Assembly: GCF_937616625.2 (NCBI RefSeq)
Contig: NC_065571.1
Location: 12,340,501 to 12,404,500, forward strand
Length of the DNA stretch: 64,000 nt
Source: Mercurialis annua
Taxonomy: Eukaryota > Streptophyta > Magnoliopsida > Malpighiales > Euphorbiaceae
Direction of reading: 5' to 3'
Shown piece after piece: positions 1 to 10,972 of the stretch (position 1 is the stretch's first letter; each line of letters starts with the position of its first letter). A program made the translations under genes and the position numbers. The notes beneath the pieces were generated by a model. That model was not told the origin of the DNA, ran no database searches, and saw nothing but the letters and a program-made list of their open reading frames with translations.

Positions 1-455
1 AGCTAATTTTGTCTTCTTCTTGCAAAGGCTGGTCTGTCCGTACGATTGCCAGACTGATATGTCAGTTGTCTGGTCTAGTGTCAGAGACCGTTGAGCTAAT
101 TTTATCTTCTTCTGGCAGAGGCTGATTTGTGCGTACAATTGGTAGGCTGTTGGATTAGGTTGAGAGACCGTTAAGCTAATCCTTTAGCTTACTGATGAAT
201 TATGTTTTCCCCCTTTAAGGTCTTTGCTTCTCCTTTCTTGCATATGGATGATATGTCATTGTGCTCTCCATAGATGGCCATTTGATTTATCGAAATGCCC
301 TTTTAGGTTTGGCTTAGCCTCCAAGCTAGTAGCTTTATGAAACTTGTAGAACCTTCATTACCTAATGTATCCTTCACAAACACTTGATAGAAACATCAGT
401 GAATATTTTGTTATCATCAAAACATGGGCCTTGGAGCTAGGGCCTTTAGCCAACA
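1..455 (-). repeat. Partial 3' LTR of the Sirevirus-like element
   Basis: These 455 bp match 6325-6779 with one substitution and no indel, and end in the same GCCAACA. The short open frames in it (365-559 and its twin at 6689-6883) are LTR sequence, not genes. Confidence 0.92.
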
Positions 456-735
456 ATCTCCCCCTTTTTGATGATGACAAAACCTTGACAAAATACATAG
501 GTAAAAGGATATATTATAAAAGTGGAAGTTTCATGAGCGGAATATGCAAGCTGACATGATAAGCTAATTATGGTAAGCTGAATGTTTAAGCTATATTGTT
601 CAATAAGTGCAATGCATATGCTAGTGCAATTAGCTTATCAAGCTCCCCCTGAATACATGCAATTAGCTTATCAAGCTCCCCCTGAATATTGGTAATAATG
701 CACTCAAAACTTCTCCCCCTTTTTGTCATCATCGA
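456..735 (-). other. Polypurine tract and three more polypurine-like boxes
   Basis: The minus strand shows AAAAAGGGGGAGAT directly before the 3' LTR (456-469), which is the expected plus-strand primer. Similar boxes lie at about 640-651 and 676-688 (both caagctccccctgaata on plus) and at 712-725 (cttctccccctttttg on plus, followed by a gtcatcatcga stretch like that next to the first tract). Multiple polypurine tracts upstream of the 3' LTR are a known trait of Sireviruses. Confidence 0.75.
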
Positions 736-1439
736 AAAAGGTAAGTAGGCTAGCGGAAAATAGATTAAGGAAAATGATAAGGCTTACACTAGCAGAAACT
801 AGAGAGAGTATGAAATTGATGGATGAAATAAAGCACACATTAGGCCATTGCAAAAATACCAATAAAAGTCAACGAGAGAGAAATAATTTTAAGAGCTAAT
901 GCAATAGGCTGAAGCACAAGACTAAAAGGATAAGAACACAATAAATACACAGAAAAAATGAGCAATTCTGACATATTGAATTCGCAAGCTAGACATATAG
1001 GCTGGCATGATAAGCAAATGAGATATGCACATGAACATAAGCTAAAATGTGTATCATAAAGAGTAGACCATGTCATACCTCGTCATCATTACCTCTTTAT
1101 CTAGCTTGTTGATTGTGCTCGCTGATGTGTAACTTTGTTTAGCTTTGGACATTTGAAACTTCTTCAGCAGCTCTCTACTGTATTTAGCTTGACCTTTAAA
1201 CCACGGGGTTGATCTTCAAAACATTCTTCATCCTTACTATAGCCTTTAGCCACTGGTAGAGTCTTGAATATAAACATATTATTGAGATCATGTACTGTTT
1301 GGTTCTCACTAGACCTCTCATTTCTCTATTTCAATGTCAAAGAGTTTAGCTTGAATTGTTCTTCCCTGAAGCTGATTGATTTTGAGCTAACACAAAGATT
1401 AGCTTTGTCAAAGACTTAGCTTGATACCCTATTAGCTTC

Positions 1440-1970
1440 CCATCTTCTAGCTTTAACAAACCTGCAATCTCTTATTTGCAGAACTGATCCTCTGGTAATG
1501 GCTTGGTTAATATATCAGCTAATTAATTTTCAGTGTAGGCACAAATATTAGCTTGATATCACTAGCTTGAACATGACTGCGAATAAAGTGATGTCTAATC
1601 TCGATGTGCTTTGTTCTTGAGTGTAGCTCAGGATTCTTTGACAAATTGATAACACTTGTGTTGTCACATAGAATAGGACTGAGCTTCAGCTTCTATATTA
1701 GCTCATAGTCTTCAAGCTGTTGCTTTATCCATATAATTTGTGCAACACAGCTTCCAGCAGCTATGTATTCAGTTTCAGCAGTGGATAAGCTAACAGAGGT
1801 TTGCTTTTTGCTTTGCCATGAGACTAATTCACTCCCTAAGAATTGATAGCCTTCTGAAGTACTTTTTCTATCAGCGTAATTCGAGTCTGATTTGGTGGTT
1901 GTGCTCATTGATGAACTGCTTCTTTAGCTTCTGTCAACTGAAATTTTTGAGTAGCTCTCCGGTAGGCTAA
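1440..1970 (-). pseudogene. RNase H and reverse-transcriptase tail remnant, Ty1/copia pol
   Basis: The open part (1693-1908) contains YADRKSTSEGYQFLG, VSWQSKKQ and SLSTAETEYIAAGSC, the core of copia RNase H. After one stop at about 1691 the same frame continues with ILCDNTSVINLSKNP, SRTKHIEIRHHFIR and LADILTKPLPEDQF, the usual C-terminus of the polyprotein. Just upstream (1911-1970) the reverse-transcriptase tail KFQLTEAKEAV appears in broken frames. The YVDADWAG part of RNase H is missing, so the join before YADRKS is a deletion. It would degrade the RNA strand during reverse transcription; this copy cannot. Confidence 0.85.
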
Positions 1971-2439
1971 TCTGGTAGCTTTGAACACAATGCTATCCAC
2001 GCAACCTTTGACATCCATTTGAAGTTCTTGTGATATGTCAAGACACATAGCATTTAGATTGCTTCTAGCGTGACGGTTGAAACAAATGTTTCACCAAGTC
2101 TACTTCTCCAGCTTGATTATAACTTTTTAGCTCCTTCATCATTTTCCTTAGCTTACTCCATGTGACTAGCTTGTCTGAAGTGGTATTGGCTAGTTTCTCT
2201 TTAGAGTGATGCCTATGGTATCTCTGATTATTAGATAGCTCATTGTTGATCTGATCACCTTGATTAGCTTAAAGATCATTGACAGTAGTTTGATCTTCTC
2301 ACTTTAGAAGCTGGACATTTTAATCATTTTCAAGCTAAGTCTGTTAGCTCAGTGGACACAGGTTTATCTTGCACAGATTCATCAGCTTGAAGAGTTTTAG
2401 CTTGATCATTTCCTGTTACTTAATCATCAACAAAATCTC

Positions 2440-2665
2440 TACTGGGCAGAGAGGGATTAGTTTCACTAAAAACAATATGAGTAGATTCTTCAACAACACG
2501 GGAGACTTTGTTGAAGACTCTATTAGCTTTGCTATGATTTGAGTAGCTTAAAAAAAATACCTTCAGTGTTTCTAGCATCAAATTTAGCAAGCTGATTCTT
2601 ATTGTTATGTGAATAAAGCATTATAATCCAAAGACTTCAAAATAATTTAAGTCATGAGTTTTACC
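2440..2665 (-). pseudogene. Integrase C-terminal remnant, Ty1/copia pol
   Basis: On the minus strand, with frameshifts and stops, one can read FEVFG, NQLAKFDARNTEGIF, the SYSN...RVFN stretch and RVVEESTHIVFSE. This matches the copia integrase end (KVFGCK, KFDxKSDEGIFLGYS, AYRVFN). The catalytic DDE core expected at higher coordinates was not found. Confidence 0.7.
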
Positions 2666-3499
2666 TTTCCAGAGCTGATATGGAACAAATGTTACCAAAG
2701 CTTTATTCTAGATGTAGCAGGTTGTGCTAACAGCTCCAACGAGCTGATAGATTCATAGTTTACTGATTAGCTTCAGACTTGACCTTACATCCAGGTTGTA
2801 AAATAGGCTCAGTCTGAGTAGTCAGCTTTGTCTTGTTTATTTTCACGATGAAATTGTTTAGCTAGATCGGTGAACTCAGTTCTCAGCTTGGTCAGGTATT
2901 GGTCGAGTGTGACTTGACAATGTTTCTCAAATGCTTCGAACTAATGTATTAGGCTCTCACAATCCAGCCTAGATTTGATAGTGTTAGGTTCAACTGCTTT
3001 TGGTTGAGCTGAGGAGATAGGCTCAGTAACAATACTCTTATCTTCATCAGCTTTAGTATTGATTTCAGGCTCAGAAATGCTATCTTTTCTAGAGGTTTCT
3101 TCGACAAGACTTTCCTGGATTCTTTTCATCAAACTAAATCTTCATCATAGCATTGATGATTTTATCCATCTCCGAATCATATTGAGCAGCTGTATTGGCT
3201 TGACCTTTCTTATGGAGATCCCTCTTTTTAAGGCCATAAGCTATCTTCTTAGCAAGCTATTTTCTCTCAAACAACATAGGCTCGGATGAACAGATTTTTA
3301 GTCCACTGGTTAAGGATGCATCTTCTATAGGGAGGTTAGTCACAATAGAAGGGCGAATCATATTAGCTTGACTGTTGTCTCCAAAGCCGACTGTTTCTTT
3401 TCAAATAGCTTGAGCTGAGTAAATTTGTATTTGCCACCCGTCACGCGCCTATTGCAAGTGTCGTCCATGAATCAATTAATATGCACCTTCTTGCTCCTC
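2666..3499 (-). other. Degenerate interior of the Sirevirus-like element
   Basis: No domain is recognisable here. A 63-codon open stretch on the minus strand (2941-3132) is rich in Glu, Ser and Lys and resembles low-complexity gag or pol linker sequence. The integrase core and protease would be expected in this interval. Confidence 0.5.
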
Positions 3500-4652
3500 G
3501 GGCCAAACCTACAAGAGTTAGTGAGCTTTTGGTACCCAAGCTATATTGGGTCCTGGTGAGTTAGCATAAAGGGTCAAGCTAATTCTTTTAGGAACCCTAA
3601 TGCAATTAGCTTCAACTACTCTTTTCTCAAAAGCGCAAAGCTTAGCTATGTGACCACTGTGATGACAATTAAAGAAAGCATAATGTGTGAAGCTAGGTGA
3701 TGATTTCAAGAAGTAATGCACGAGCTGAATATAAAGGCTTTTTAAAAATGATTTCCAAAAAGTTCTCTTCCATATTAGCTTAATCCATTTTGCTTTAATA
3801 GAAAATCATTTTAATTTCAATTGTAGTTTCAAGTTCATTTTCAAAAAAAAAAAAAATGATTTCAGAAAGAGCATCATTCAACTTTTCATTCAAATCAAAA
3901 AGAAGTTTCATTAAGCTGTTCTTAATTAGCTTGAGAATCATCAGACAGATTAGCTTCAGTATTATCAAACTGAGCAACCAGTTTATCTGATTCTAAAGCC
4001 TTCATCTTTTAGAAATCTTTTTGAATTGTCCGAATAAGGCATTATATGTATCTTGCAGCTTATTAGAAGAAAGAGGTTTAGACCGGTTTACCTCACTGTT
4101 AGCTTCTCCAGAAGAATCGGTTTCTAAATCTTTATCAGCTTGCAAGTTATTAGCTTCACCCTTTTTATTGCTATCAATAAAGTTATTCTTTGGAATAGGC
4201 GCATCATCTAAGCTTTCTTCATCAACATGGCAAGCTATTTCAGTTCCAGAGCTAATTATCTTATCATCGACCAAGCTGATCTATCAGACTGAGTTATTTA
4301 GTCTTCTCATTGTAACCAGCCAATTTCTTTTCATTGTTCTCAAAGACTCTTCTGTTCATTCACTATGTCAAAGATCGAAAAGCTTAGCTCTGGAGTAGTT
4401 TCATCAGGCCGTATCTGCCATAGCTCGTAGTCTCTCCTTAGCTTACTAATTTTTAACTCTTTAACCTGATCAGCTCAAGGTGACTTGAAACTTGTCCCAT
4501 GTCTCTTTAGTAGTGGTGCATCCGCATACTTTGTTATACTCATTCGCATCTAAGGAACAAAGGATCATGTTAATAGCTTTGACATTGGGTTGAGCTATTT
4601 CTCCAATCAGCTTCACAATAATCTTCTTCGATTTTAGTTCTTTAGTCTCCAT
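3500..4652 (-). pseudogene. Gag remnant of the Sirevirus-like element
   Basis: Three open pieces remain. 4470-4652 contains CSLDANEYNKV and TTKETWDKFQVT, typical of copia gag (UBN2/DUF4219 type). 4002-4274 is acidic and rich in Ser, Asn and Lys, as in the linker after it. 3518-3721 has FNCHHSGHIAKLC, a zinc knuckle in which the second Cys has become His, followed by GPNIAWVPK. That last motif recurs behind the knuckle in Sireviruses. Stops and frameshifts separate the pieces, so no capsid protein is made from this copy. Confidence 0.75.
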
Positions 4653-4891
4653 TAGCTTCTCGGATGGTAAGTTGTGCTATTCCATTTGGAATGATCTTCC
4701 AGCTCCCTACGTCCATAGCTTGAATAGCATTTTTCACCCTACTTTTTCAATAATCAGAGTTAGCTCCATTAATAAAATAGGATAATATATAGAGCTATAT
4801 TCTGGTAGGCCAGTAGTACTAAAAGTAATACTTGAGCTAAATGCCATCGGATCACTTCAGCAAGCTAACACATTAGCAGTAAGCAAGCAGA

Positions 4892-4908
4892 GCCTGCTCC
4901 GATACCAA
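4892..4908 (-). other. Primer-binding site, initiator-methionine tRNA type
   Basis: On the minus strand this reads TTGGTATCGGAGCAGGC, one base after the LTR end. Plant copia elements typically carry TGGTATCAGAGC, complementary to the 3' end of initiator tRNA-Met; here one position is G instead of A. Confidence 0.85.
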
Positions 4909-5366
4909 TTGTTGGGTCCGGCAATAGCTCAAGAGGGGGGGTGAATTGAGACTTTAAAAACTTTTCTGAAATAATACTATATTGAAATACTTATTAAGCT
5001 GGTTGATTACAAACCTTTCAAAAGCTAATCAAATATAAGCTAACTAAAGTCTTTTAGAAAACTGTTTTGATAAACACTTTAGTAAGTTAAAAGTCCAAGC
5101 TAATATAAATTGTAAAGCATTTCAGAGTAATGGTATAAAACATTTAAAGTCTTTCAGAAAATTCTTTTGTAAAACAGTAAGCTAGAAAAACAGCAAGCTA
5201 ATGAAACAGTAAGCTAATATAGCAGTATTGAAAGCATAAAGAAAGAACACCAGATTTATAGTGGTTCGGCAACCCTGCCTACATCCACTCCTTAAGGACC
5301 TCATCCTTAAGTATTTAACTTGCACTCCAATCTCTATTACGGGCTAGAGATAAGCCTTGAAAGGAT

Positions 5367-5635
5367 ACAGCCCTAGTTCTACCCAGAACCTAATCTGCTT
5401 CCCTTCCTACTGGTTTTGATTAGTTCCAGCAAACTAATAGGTTCACAGCCTTAGCTTTACCCAAAACCAATCTGCTCCCCAACCACTGGTTTTCATTAGC
5501 TCCAGCAACTACCAGGTCACAGCTTCAGCTTCACCCAAAACTAATCTGCTCCCTGAACCACTGGTTTTCATTAGCTCCAGCAACTAACAAGTGACAGCCT
5601 AATTCTACCCAGAACTAGTCTGCTACCCACAAGCT
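5367..5635. repeat. Tandem repeat of about 75 bp inside the LTR, 3.5 units
   Basis: Units begin with ACAGCC or ACAGCT at 5367, 5445, 5519 and 5594. Each carries a tacccagaac-like segment, an aatctgctccc-like segment and an actggttttcattagctcc-like segment. Spacing is 78, 74 and 75 bp. Confidence 0.8.
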
Positions 5636-6226
5636 ATTCTCACAAGGTGCTTGAAACCTTCTCACAAATACATATAAAATGTTGGTGTTTACTCTCTCAT
5701 TTAATACATGATAAACCCCTAAAGATAGAGAGAGAAACCGAAAATGAAGCTCCTTTTGGTGGTGCTTTGATGCTCTCACATTCCACACCCCAATACAATA
5801 AGTGAAGTCTTCCTTTTATAGAGAGGGTAGAATATTCTGGAATTAGGGCTGAGTCATCCTCCTATTTTCTTCAATTCTTATCCTCAAGGCAAGGTGTACA
5901 AGGTGACAAAAGGAGGAGCCTATTCTAGGCTGACTTGGCCAATCAGGTTGTGCTCACTTTTGTTTGCTAGTGCTGGCAACCTGATTTGTGTAGTACAAGG
6001 TACACTGCCAGCCTGTTCTTGTCTGCTGAGCTGGAGATCCTCATGCTAATTCCGAAAATGCCCTCTAGGCAGTATGCTTGATCTTCAAGATAGAATATTC
6101 TAGACTCTTCTAGAATGTGGGCCTTGCAAGCACTCAGATAAACATGAGCCTTCAATATTTTCTTTGTCCATAACCATATGTGTGCAAGATGACAAATCAC
6201 TAGCCTGCTGACGAGCTAATAGAGCC

Positions 6227-6500
6227 GTTGAGCTATTTCTGTCTTATTCTGGCAGAGGCTGATTTGTCTGTACGAATGGCAGACTGACGTGTCAGGTTGT
6301 CTGGTCTGGTGTCAGAGACCGTTGAGCTAATTTTGTCTTCTTCTTGCAAAGGCTGGTCTGTCCGTACGATTGCCAGACTGATATGTCAGTTGTCTGGTCT
6401 AGTGTCAGAGACCGTTGAGCTAATTTTATCTTCTTCTGGCAGAGGCTGATTTGTGCGTACAATTGGTAGGCTGTTGGATTAGGTTGAGAGACCGTTAAGC
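6227..6500. repeat. Tandem repeat of about 93 bp inside the LTR, 3 units plus a partial one
   Basis: Units start at gttgagcta or gttaagcta at 6227, 6321, 6414 and 6494. Each contains a tctggcagaggctg-like part, a gtacgattgccagactg-like part and a ggtgtcagagacc-like end. The matching stretch of the 3' LTR starts at position 1. Confidence 0.8.
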
Positions 6501-6779
6501 TAATCCTTTAGCTTACTGATGAATTATGTTTTCCCCCTTTAAGGTCTTTGCTTCTCCTTTCTTGCATATGGATGATATGTCATTGTGCTCTCCATAGATG
6601 GCCATTTGATTTATCGAAATGCCCTTTTAGGTTTGGCTTAGCCTCCAAGCTAGTAGCTTTATGAAACTTGTAGAACCTTCATTACCTAATGTATCCTTCA
6701 CAAACACTTGATAGAAACATCAGTGAATATTTTGTTATCATCAAAACATGGGCCTTGGAGCTAGGGCTTTTAGCCAACA

Positions 6780-7665
6780 ATATACTTTCTAAAAATTATA
6801 TAATTTTGAACCAAATGATGAATCTGCTACAAAATCTTTTTTTCTCTATAAATGCTACTAGATACTTATATATCCATTTCTAATATCTCTTTGATTCAAT
6901 TCAATTTATTTTAATTTAATTTATTTTTTTATGGAACGAATTAATAATCAATTCTATACATTGTCTAATCAATTGAAAAGTCTTTATTGCCATTCTCACT
7001 AATAAAATTGAAATTTCTTATTTTATTTATCGTGAAATTGCATCCTTGATCCTAGTAATTAATTAACCCTAGAATTAAGCACTAAAGTTTTACGTTATTA
7101 AGATTTAGTAATAAATTGTAGTTTCCCTCGACAATATCCATCACAAAATTATTTGATTTCTATAAAATAAAAATTGTTCTAAAAGTATTTGTTTCTTCAA
7201 TAAAATGATATATCAAAAGAAGAAAGAAAAAAAACGGATGAATTATATAAAAAAAATCTTTAATATTATCATGTATATAATTATTTTTCAAAAAGGTGTA
7301 AAAATAACCTTAATATTTACTTTGTTTCTCATTTAAACACTTAATTTTTTTTAGTTTTAAATATAACTAAAAAAATATACAATAACCATTATATATTTAA
7401 AATTAATATTTAAACACATATTTTTAAAAGAGTTTAGTCAGTTGTTAAAGCATGTTAAATGCAACTTAGATGACAGATAAAGAAAAACTAACACGTCACA
7501 AATTTAATTGATTTAAAAACTGACGTAGTAATATAAATATAAATCCAAGTGCCACATCAATTTGTGAGTAAATATTAGGGTTCATTTTGCAACTTTCACG
7601 AATCCTCCATTCTCATCTTCTTTTAATTCCGGCCATCACTTCACATTCTTCTATCTTGATCTTCT
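6780..7665. other. AT-rich spacer, no gene seen
   Basis: The stretch right of the retrotransposon has no long reading frame, no recognisable domain and no clear repeat. It ends at the target duplication of the next MITE. Confidence 0.6.
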
Positions 7666-7673
7666 ATCTAGAG

Positions 7674-7956
7674 CAGTGTTCTAAAAACCAGACCGGACCG
7701 GCCGGTCGGACCGGTTGAACCGCGAACCGGCCAGTGATCCGGTCTGAAAAGGCAAAAAACCGGATTTTTTGGTTGAACCAGATTGGACCAGGTTGAACCG
7801 GTATGAACTGGTAAAAAACCGGGTGTTGAACCGGATTGAACCGGTAAAAAACCGGTAAACCATAATTTTTTTAAATGTTTTTAAATTTATTAAACCGGTT
7901 GAACCGGAAACCGGTACCTCACCGGTTCAGTCACCAGTTCGGTTTTTAAAACACTG
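7674..7956. mobile_element. hAT-type MITE with CCGG-rich ends, copy 1
   Basis: The 283-bp element starts cagtgttctaaaaaccagac and ends ttcggtttttaaaacactg, so its ends are inverted repeats. It is flanked by a perfect 8-bp target duplication, ATCTAGAG (7666-7673 and 7957-7964), the size made by hAT transposases. The interior is built of gaaccgg and aaccggt words on both strands. No transposase is encoded; the open frame on the minus strand at 7681-7863 is a by-product of the repeats. Confidence 0.9.
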
Positions 7957-8239
7957 ATCTAGAGTTTTCCTTGTCATATTTTTACCCGCTATCTTATCTT
8001 CTTTTCCTCTCTTTTTTTCTACTTTTTTTATGGTTAATATCCAAATATACGAGTCATTAAAATTTAAAAAAAATTACCTTTTATACCTAATTTAAAAAAA
8101 AATTCAAAAATACTCCTTTTTGGTAGTTTATTAATAATTATATCAAAAATCTACTAATAAACTACTAAAAAGGAATATTTTTGCAAAAATTTTAAAAAGT
8201 GAAGTATTTATGAAAAGAACCTTTAAATTATATCTATTA

Positions 8240-8653
8240 TTCCTTCCGTCTTATAAAAATAGACAAAATGACTATTAGATGCATCCCAAAATATAAAAAA
8301 AGTTACTATATTAATTTGAATATATTAATATTAACTTTCATCAATTTCAACTATTTTTATTATATTTTATAAATCATCATTAATTATCGCTTTATACAGT
8401 ATAAAAAGGCCAAACTCTCTAAAAATAACAAAAATTTACGATTTTTGTCAGTTATGATTAAAACTTTTTAAAATTTAACTACAACTGCAAGACAGTAATT
8501 ATCCTTTCCATATTATAAATTAATAATATTTAAAATATTTAAATAATTAAATTAAAATTAGTATTGAACGTTAATAAAATATAACTACTTTAATCATAAT
8601 TTTTTAATTCATGTGAAAGTTCTATTTTGTCTATATTTATGAGATAGAGGGAG
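8240..8653. mobile_element. Stowaway-like MITE
   Basis: The left end (tccttccgtcttataaaaat, followed by agacaaaatg) is the inverted complement of the right end (tattttgtctatatttatga, followed by gatagaggga). TA dinucleotides flank both ends. This is the usual plant Tc1/mariner-derived Stowaway layout. The length is about 414 bp and no protein is encoded. Confidence 0.75.
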
Positions 8654-8655
8654 TA

Positions 8656-9523
8656 TATTTTGAACTCGCTTTTGACTTAAAAAATCAGAAACGGATTAGT
8701 GAACTGAATTAAGTTTTTCATCCCCGCTCTCATTTCAATCTCAATTGATATCCGACATTTCATCCACAGTTGTTTGGGAAAAAATTGTTGACAATCTCAT
8801 GCAATTCAAGTGTCCTGGTCAGTGAACTCGAAAACTAATCTTAAGGCTTTATTTGTCAAGATATTTTGGTTGTTAAGAACGCTTAATCAAACAAAAAGAT
8901 TAGTTATATAGGTAGATCCGATAATAGGTTAGCCCATGACCTAACTCAAAAGGCAAAAGCTAATTTCTCATGTCAATCAATAAGGGCTAAATTGGTTGTA
9001 GTTGTATCTTTGCTATTTTTTTTTTTTTTTTTGGGGGGGGGGATCAATTAAGTTTTTAGAGATAAAAAAAAATTCAAAACCGGATAAAAAAATTGTTCGT
9101 ATATTAAATCAATCAAATGAGGAATTCTTAGGTAAATTAAGTCTTTCACGTCATCCGCAAACTAAACTAGTTTTTCCACATTATAATACATTATTAAAAT
9201 AATGAGATTATTTTAATATATATATATATATATATATGTAATAAACGTGTTCATACTTTAATGGTGATATTATAATATTGTTATCATTTTAACAAGATGT
9301 TATAATGTGATTGACTTGATCTACGGAGGACGTGTTAGTCTTAAACTACCTATGAATTTCTCCAATCAAAGAGGTTAAAAAGATAAAACGGGTTGAGATC
9401 GAAATTGAAATTTCTTGGTAAATGTGATGTTCTTTTGTACAATAAATAAGGATGTTATATACAGACAGCAAAAGACCTAAAAAATAATCATACACTATTA
9501 AGATTCGATGTCTTATTAAGATA
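8656..9523. other. Spacer with a T-run followed by a G-run
   Basis: No gene is recognised. At 9018-9042 a run of about 16 T is followed by 9 G. A short TA microsatellite lies at 9217-9237. The 66-codon frame starting at 9002 crosses the homopolymers and has no family resemblance. Confidence 0.55.
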
Positions 9524-9538
9524 AATATTAATGAAGTT
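9524..9538 (+). repeat. Target-site duplication of the LINE, left copy
   Basis: AATATTAATGAAGTT here is repeated exactly at 14652-14666 right after the A-rich 3' end. A 15-bp duplication is typical of target-primed reverse transcription by LINEs. Confidence 0.92.
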
Positions 9539-9616
9539 ATATTATTGGTCACGTTTTCTCTCTCTTCCTTTTTTCTCTGAGCGCAAGTTAGTCTTCTAAC
9601 GTACGCTTCTGCCGTT

Positions 9617-10972
9617 ATGGCAAGGAAAAGGACTGCGAAACTGACGGTTACTCCGGTGACGAAGGCTAAGAAAGATGATTCTAGTTCCCCGATGAAATCC
9701 CTTGTCCAAGATCCAGATTCGTGTAATCAGGTGATGAATGCTGTAATCCCCTCTGTGATTCCGGTGATTGAAGAAACCAACTCTGATGTGCCGACGGTTG
9801 ATGAAAATAGTTCTGGTGTCCAAGTGATTGAAGAAACCACCTCAGGTATTCCGATCACCGATATGAATGAAAAATCTGAGAATGTTGTTGAAGAAGTTCC
9901 CAAAAAGTGGAGTTCGTTGTTTGATAATAGATCGAGAAGTGAAGCTAGCGAGTTGAAATTCATTCCTCCGATGGTTAAGGATGGTAACAGAATGGTGAGC
10001 TTTAGCTCTAAAGACATTGCAAAAGAGGAACATCGATGGAAGAATGCCATAGTAGGCTGTGTTTATGGGCTCTACCCTAAATTTGAGAGACTGAATTCTT
10101 TTGTGAGGAATAGATGGTCAAAATTAGGGTTATAAAATGTGATTCGAATCAATGCCTCTATGTTCTTGTTTGAGTTTAATTTTGAAGAGGAGTGCAACAA
10201 AGTCCTTGGATCTGGTCCCTTCACTTTTGATCAGAAGCCATTGATGTTGAAGAAATGGCACCCGAGGATGTCAATGGATCCAAGTGAGATTAGATCAGTC
10301 CCTATCTGGATCCAACTTCCTGGTTTGCCATGGGAATTCTGGACAGCTGATATTTTGAGCAAAATTGGGAGTTTTTGTGGAAAACCCTTATATAGTGATC
10401 AATGCACTATCAATAAGACTAAGCTTGGATTTGCTAGAGTCCTAGTTGAGATGGATGCTATGGGTCCATTCCCAGAGACAGTAGAAATGGTGGATGAGGA
10501 TGGGAAAGTTTTTAGGCAGAAAATTGTTTATGAATGGAAGCCATTGATATGTGACAAATGTTGTAGAATGGGTCACTCCAAGAATAACTGCAGAGTCACT
10601 CAGAATATTAAGGAAGCTCTAGAGAAGAAGGTGGAGATTCCAGATGATCTTATTAAGGAAGATTCAGTGGTTAATTCTATAGCCATTGTTGAAGATAAAA
10701 ATGATACTATGATTTCTAAGGAAGATGTTCAAATTCCTGATACTCCAAAGACTCCAATGGAAGTTCCAAAAGATCCTAAGGTTAGCAATGTTGACAAACC
10801 TATGAAGAGTAAAGAGAAGGCACTCCAAGTAAATAATCCATTCAGTTCTCTAGTGGGAGAAGTCAATGAGCTTGAGAAAATGATTGGTTTCAAAAGTAAA
10901 TGGGGAGATGATAAAATCAATTCTGGAAGGAAAGCTAGGCTTAATTCCAGAATGATAGATATAGATAGATGA
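9617..10972 (+). pseudogene. LINE ORF1 (nucleic-acid-binding protein), one internal stop
   Basis: The frame opens at an ATG 78 bp into the element and is interrupted only by TAA at 10133-10135; the same frame then runs to 10972. After the stop one sees MFLFEF, GPFTFDQKPLMLKKW, PIWIQLPGLPWEFW and GKPLYSDQCT. These are typical of the DUF4283 domain of plant LINE ORF1. A knuckle CDKCCRMGHSKNNC (C-x2-C-x4-H-x4-C) follows, then a Lys-rich, Pro-containing tail. ORF1 proteins coat LINE RNA and act as chaperones in the RNP. The last codon overlaps the ORF2 start as ATGA. Confidence 0.9.

Larger units (their letters stand above)
1..6779 (-). mobile_element. Sirevirus-like Ty1/copia LTR retrotransposon, 3' LTR truncated by window edge
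   Basis: The element reads on the minus strand: 5' LTR 4910-6779, primer-binding site 4892-4908, interior 456-4909, polypurine tract at 456-470, then the last 455 bp of the 3' LTR up to the window edge. Remnants of gag (zinc knuckle, GPNIAWVPK), integrase C-terminus and RNase H occur in copia order. Several polypurine-like tracts, the WVPK motif after the knuckle and the long LTR fit the Sirevirus lineage. No intact reading frame is left, and most of the integrase core and reverse transcriptase cannot be found, so the interior (about 4.45 kb) looks internally deleted. The left target duplication is outside the window, so the insertion site cannot be checked. Confidence 0.88.
4910..6779 (-). 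repeat. 5' LTR of the Sirevirus-like element
   Basis: The LTR runs from TGTTGGGTCC to TTAGCCAACA on the plus strand and has TG...CA ends, about 1870 bp. Its segment 6325-6779 aligns without gaps to 1-455 (the 3' LTR) and I see one difference, C at 444 against T at 6768. It contains the conserved plant copia LTR stretch around 5256-5290 (tagtggttcggc...catccactcc). Two tandem-repeat blocks lie inside it (5367-5635 and 6227-6500). Confidence 0.9.

Noticed and set aside
7681..7863. 60-codon minus-strand frame with repeated Phe-Thr-Gly and Arg-Phe words
   Set aside because: It lies inside the hAT-type MITE and only translates the CCGG-word repeats.
9727..10050. Minus-strand frames opposite LINE ORF1
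   Set aside because: They are antisense to a recognised LINE ORF; codon pattern belongs to the plus strand.
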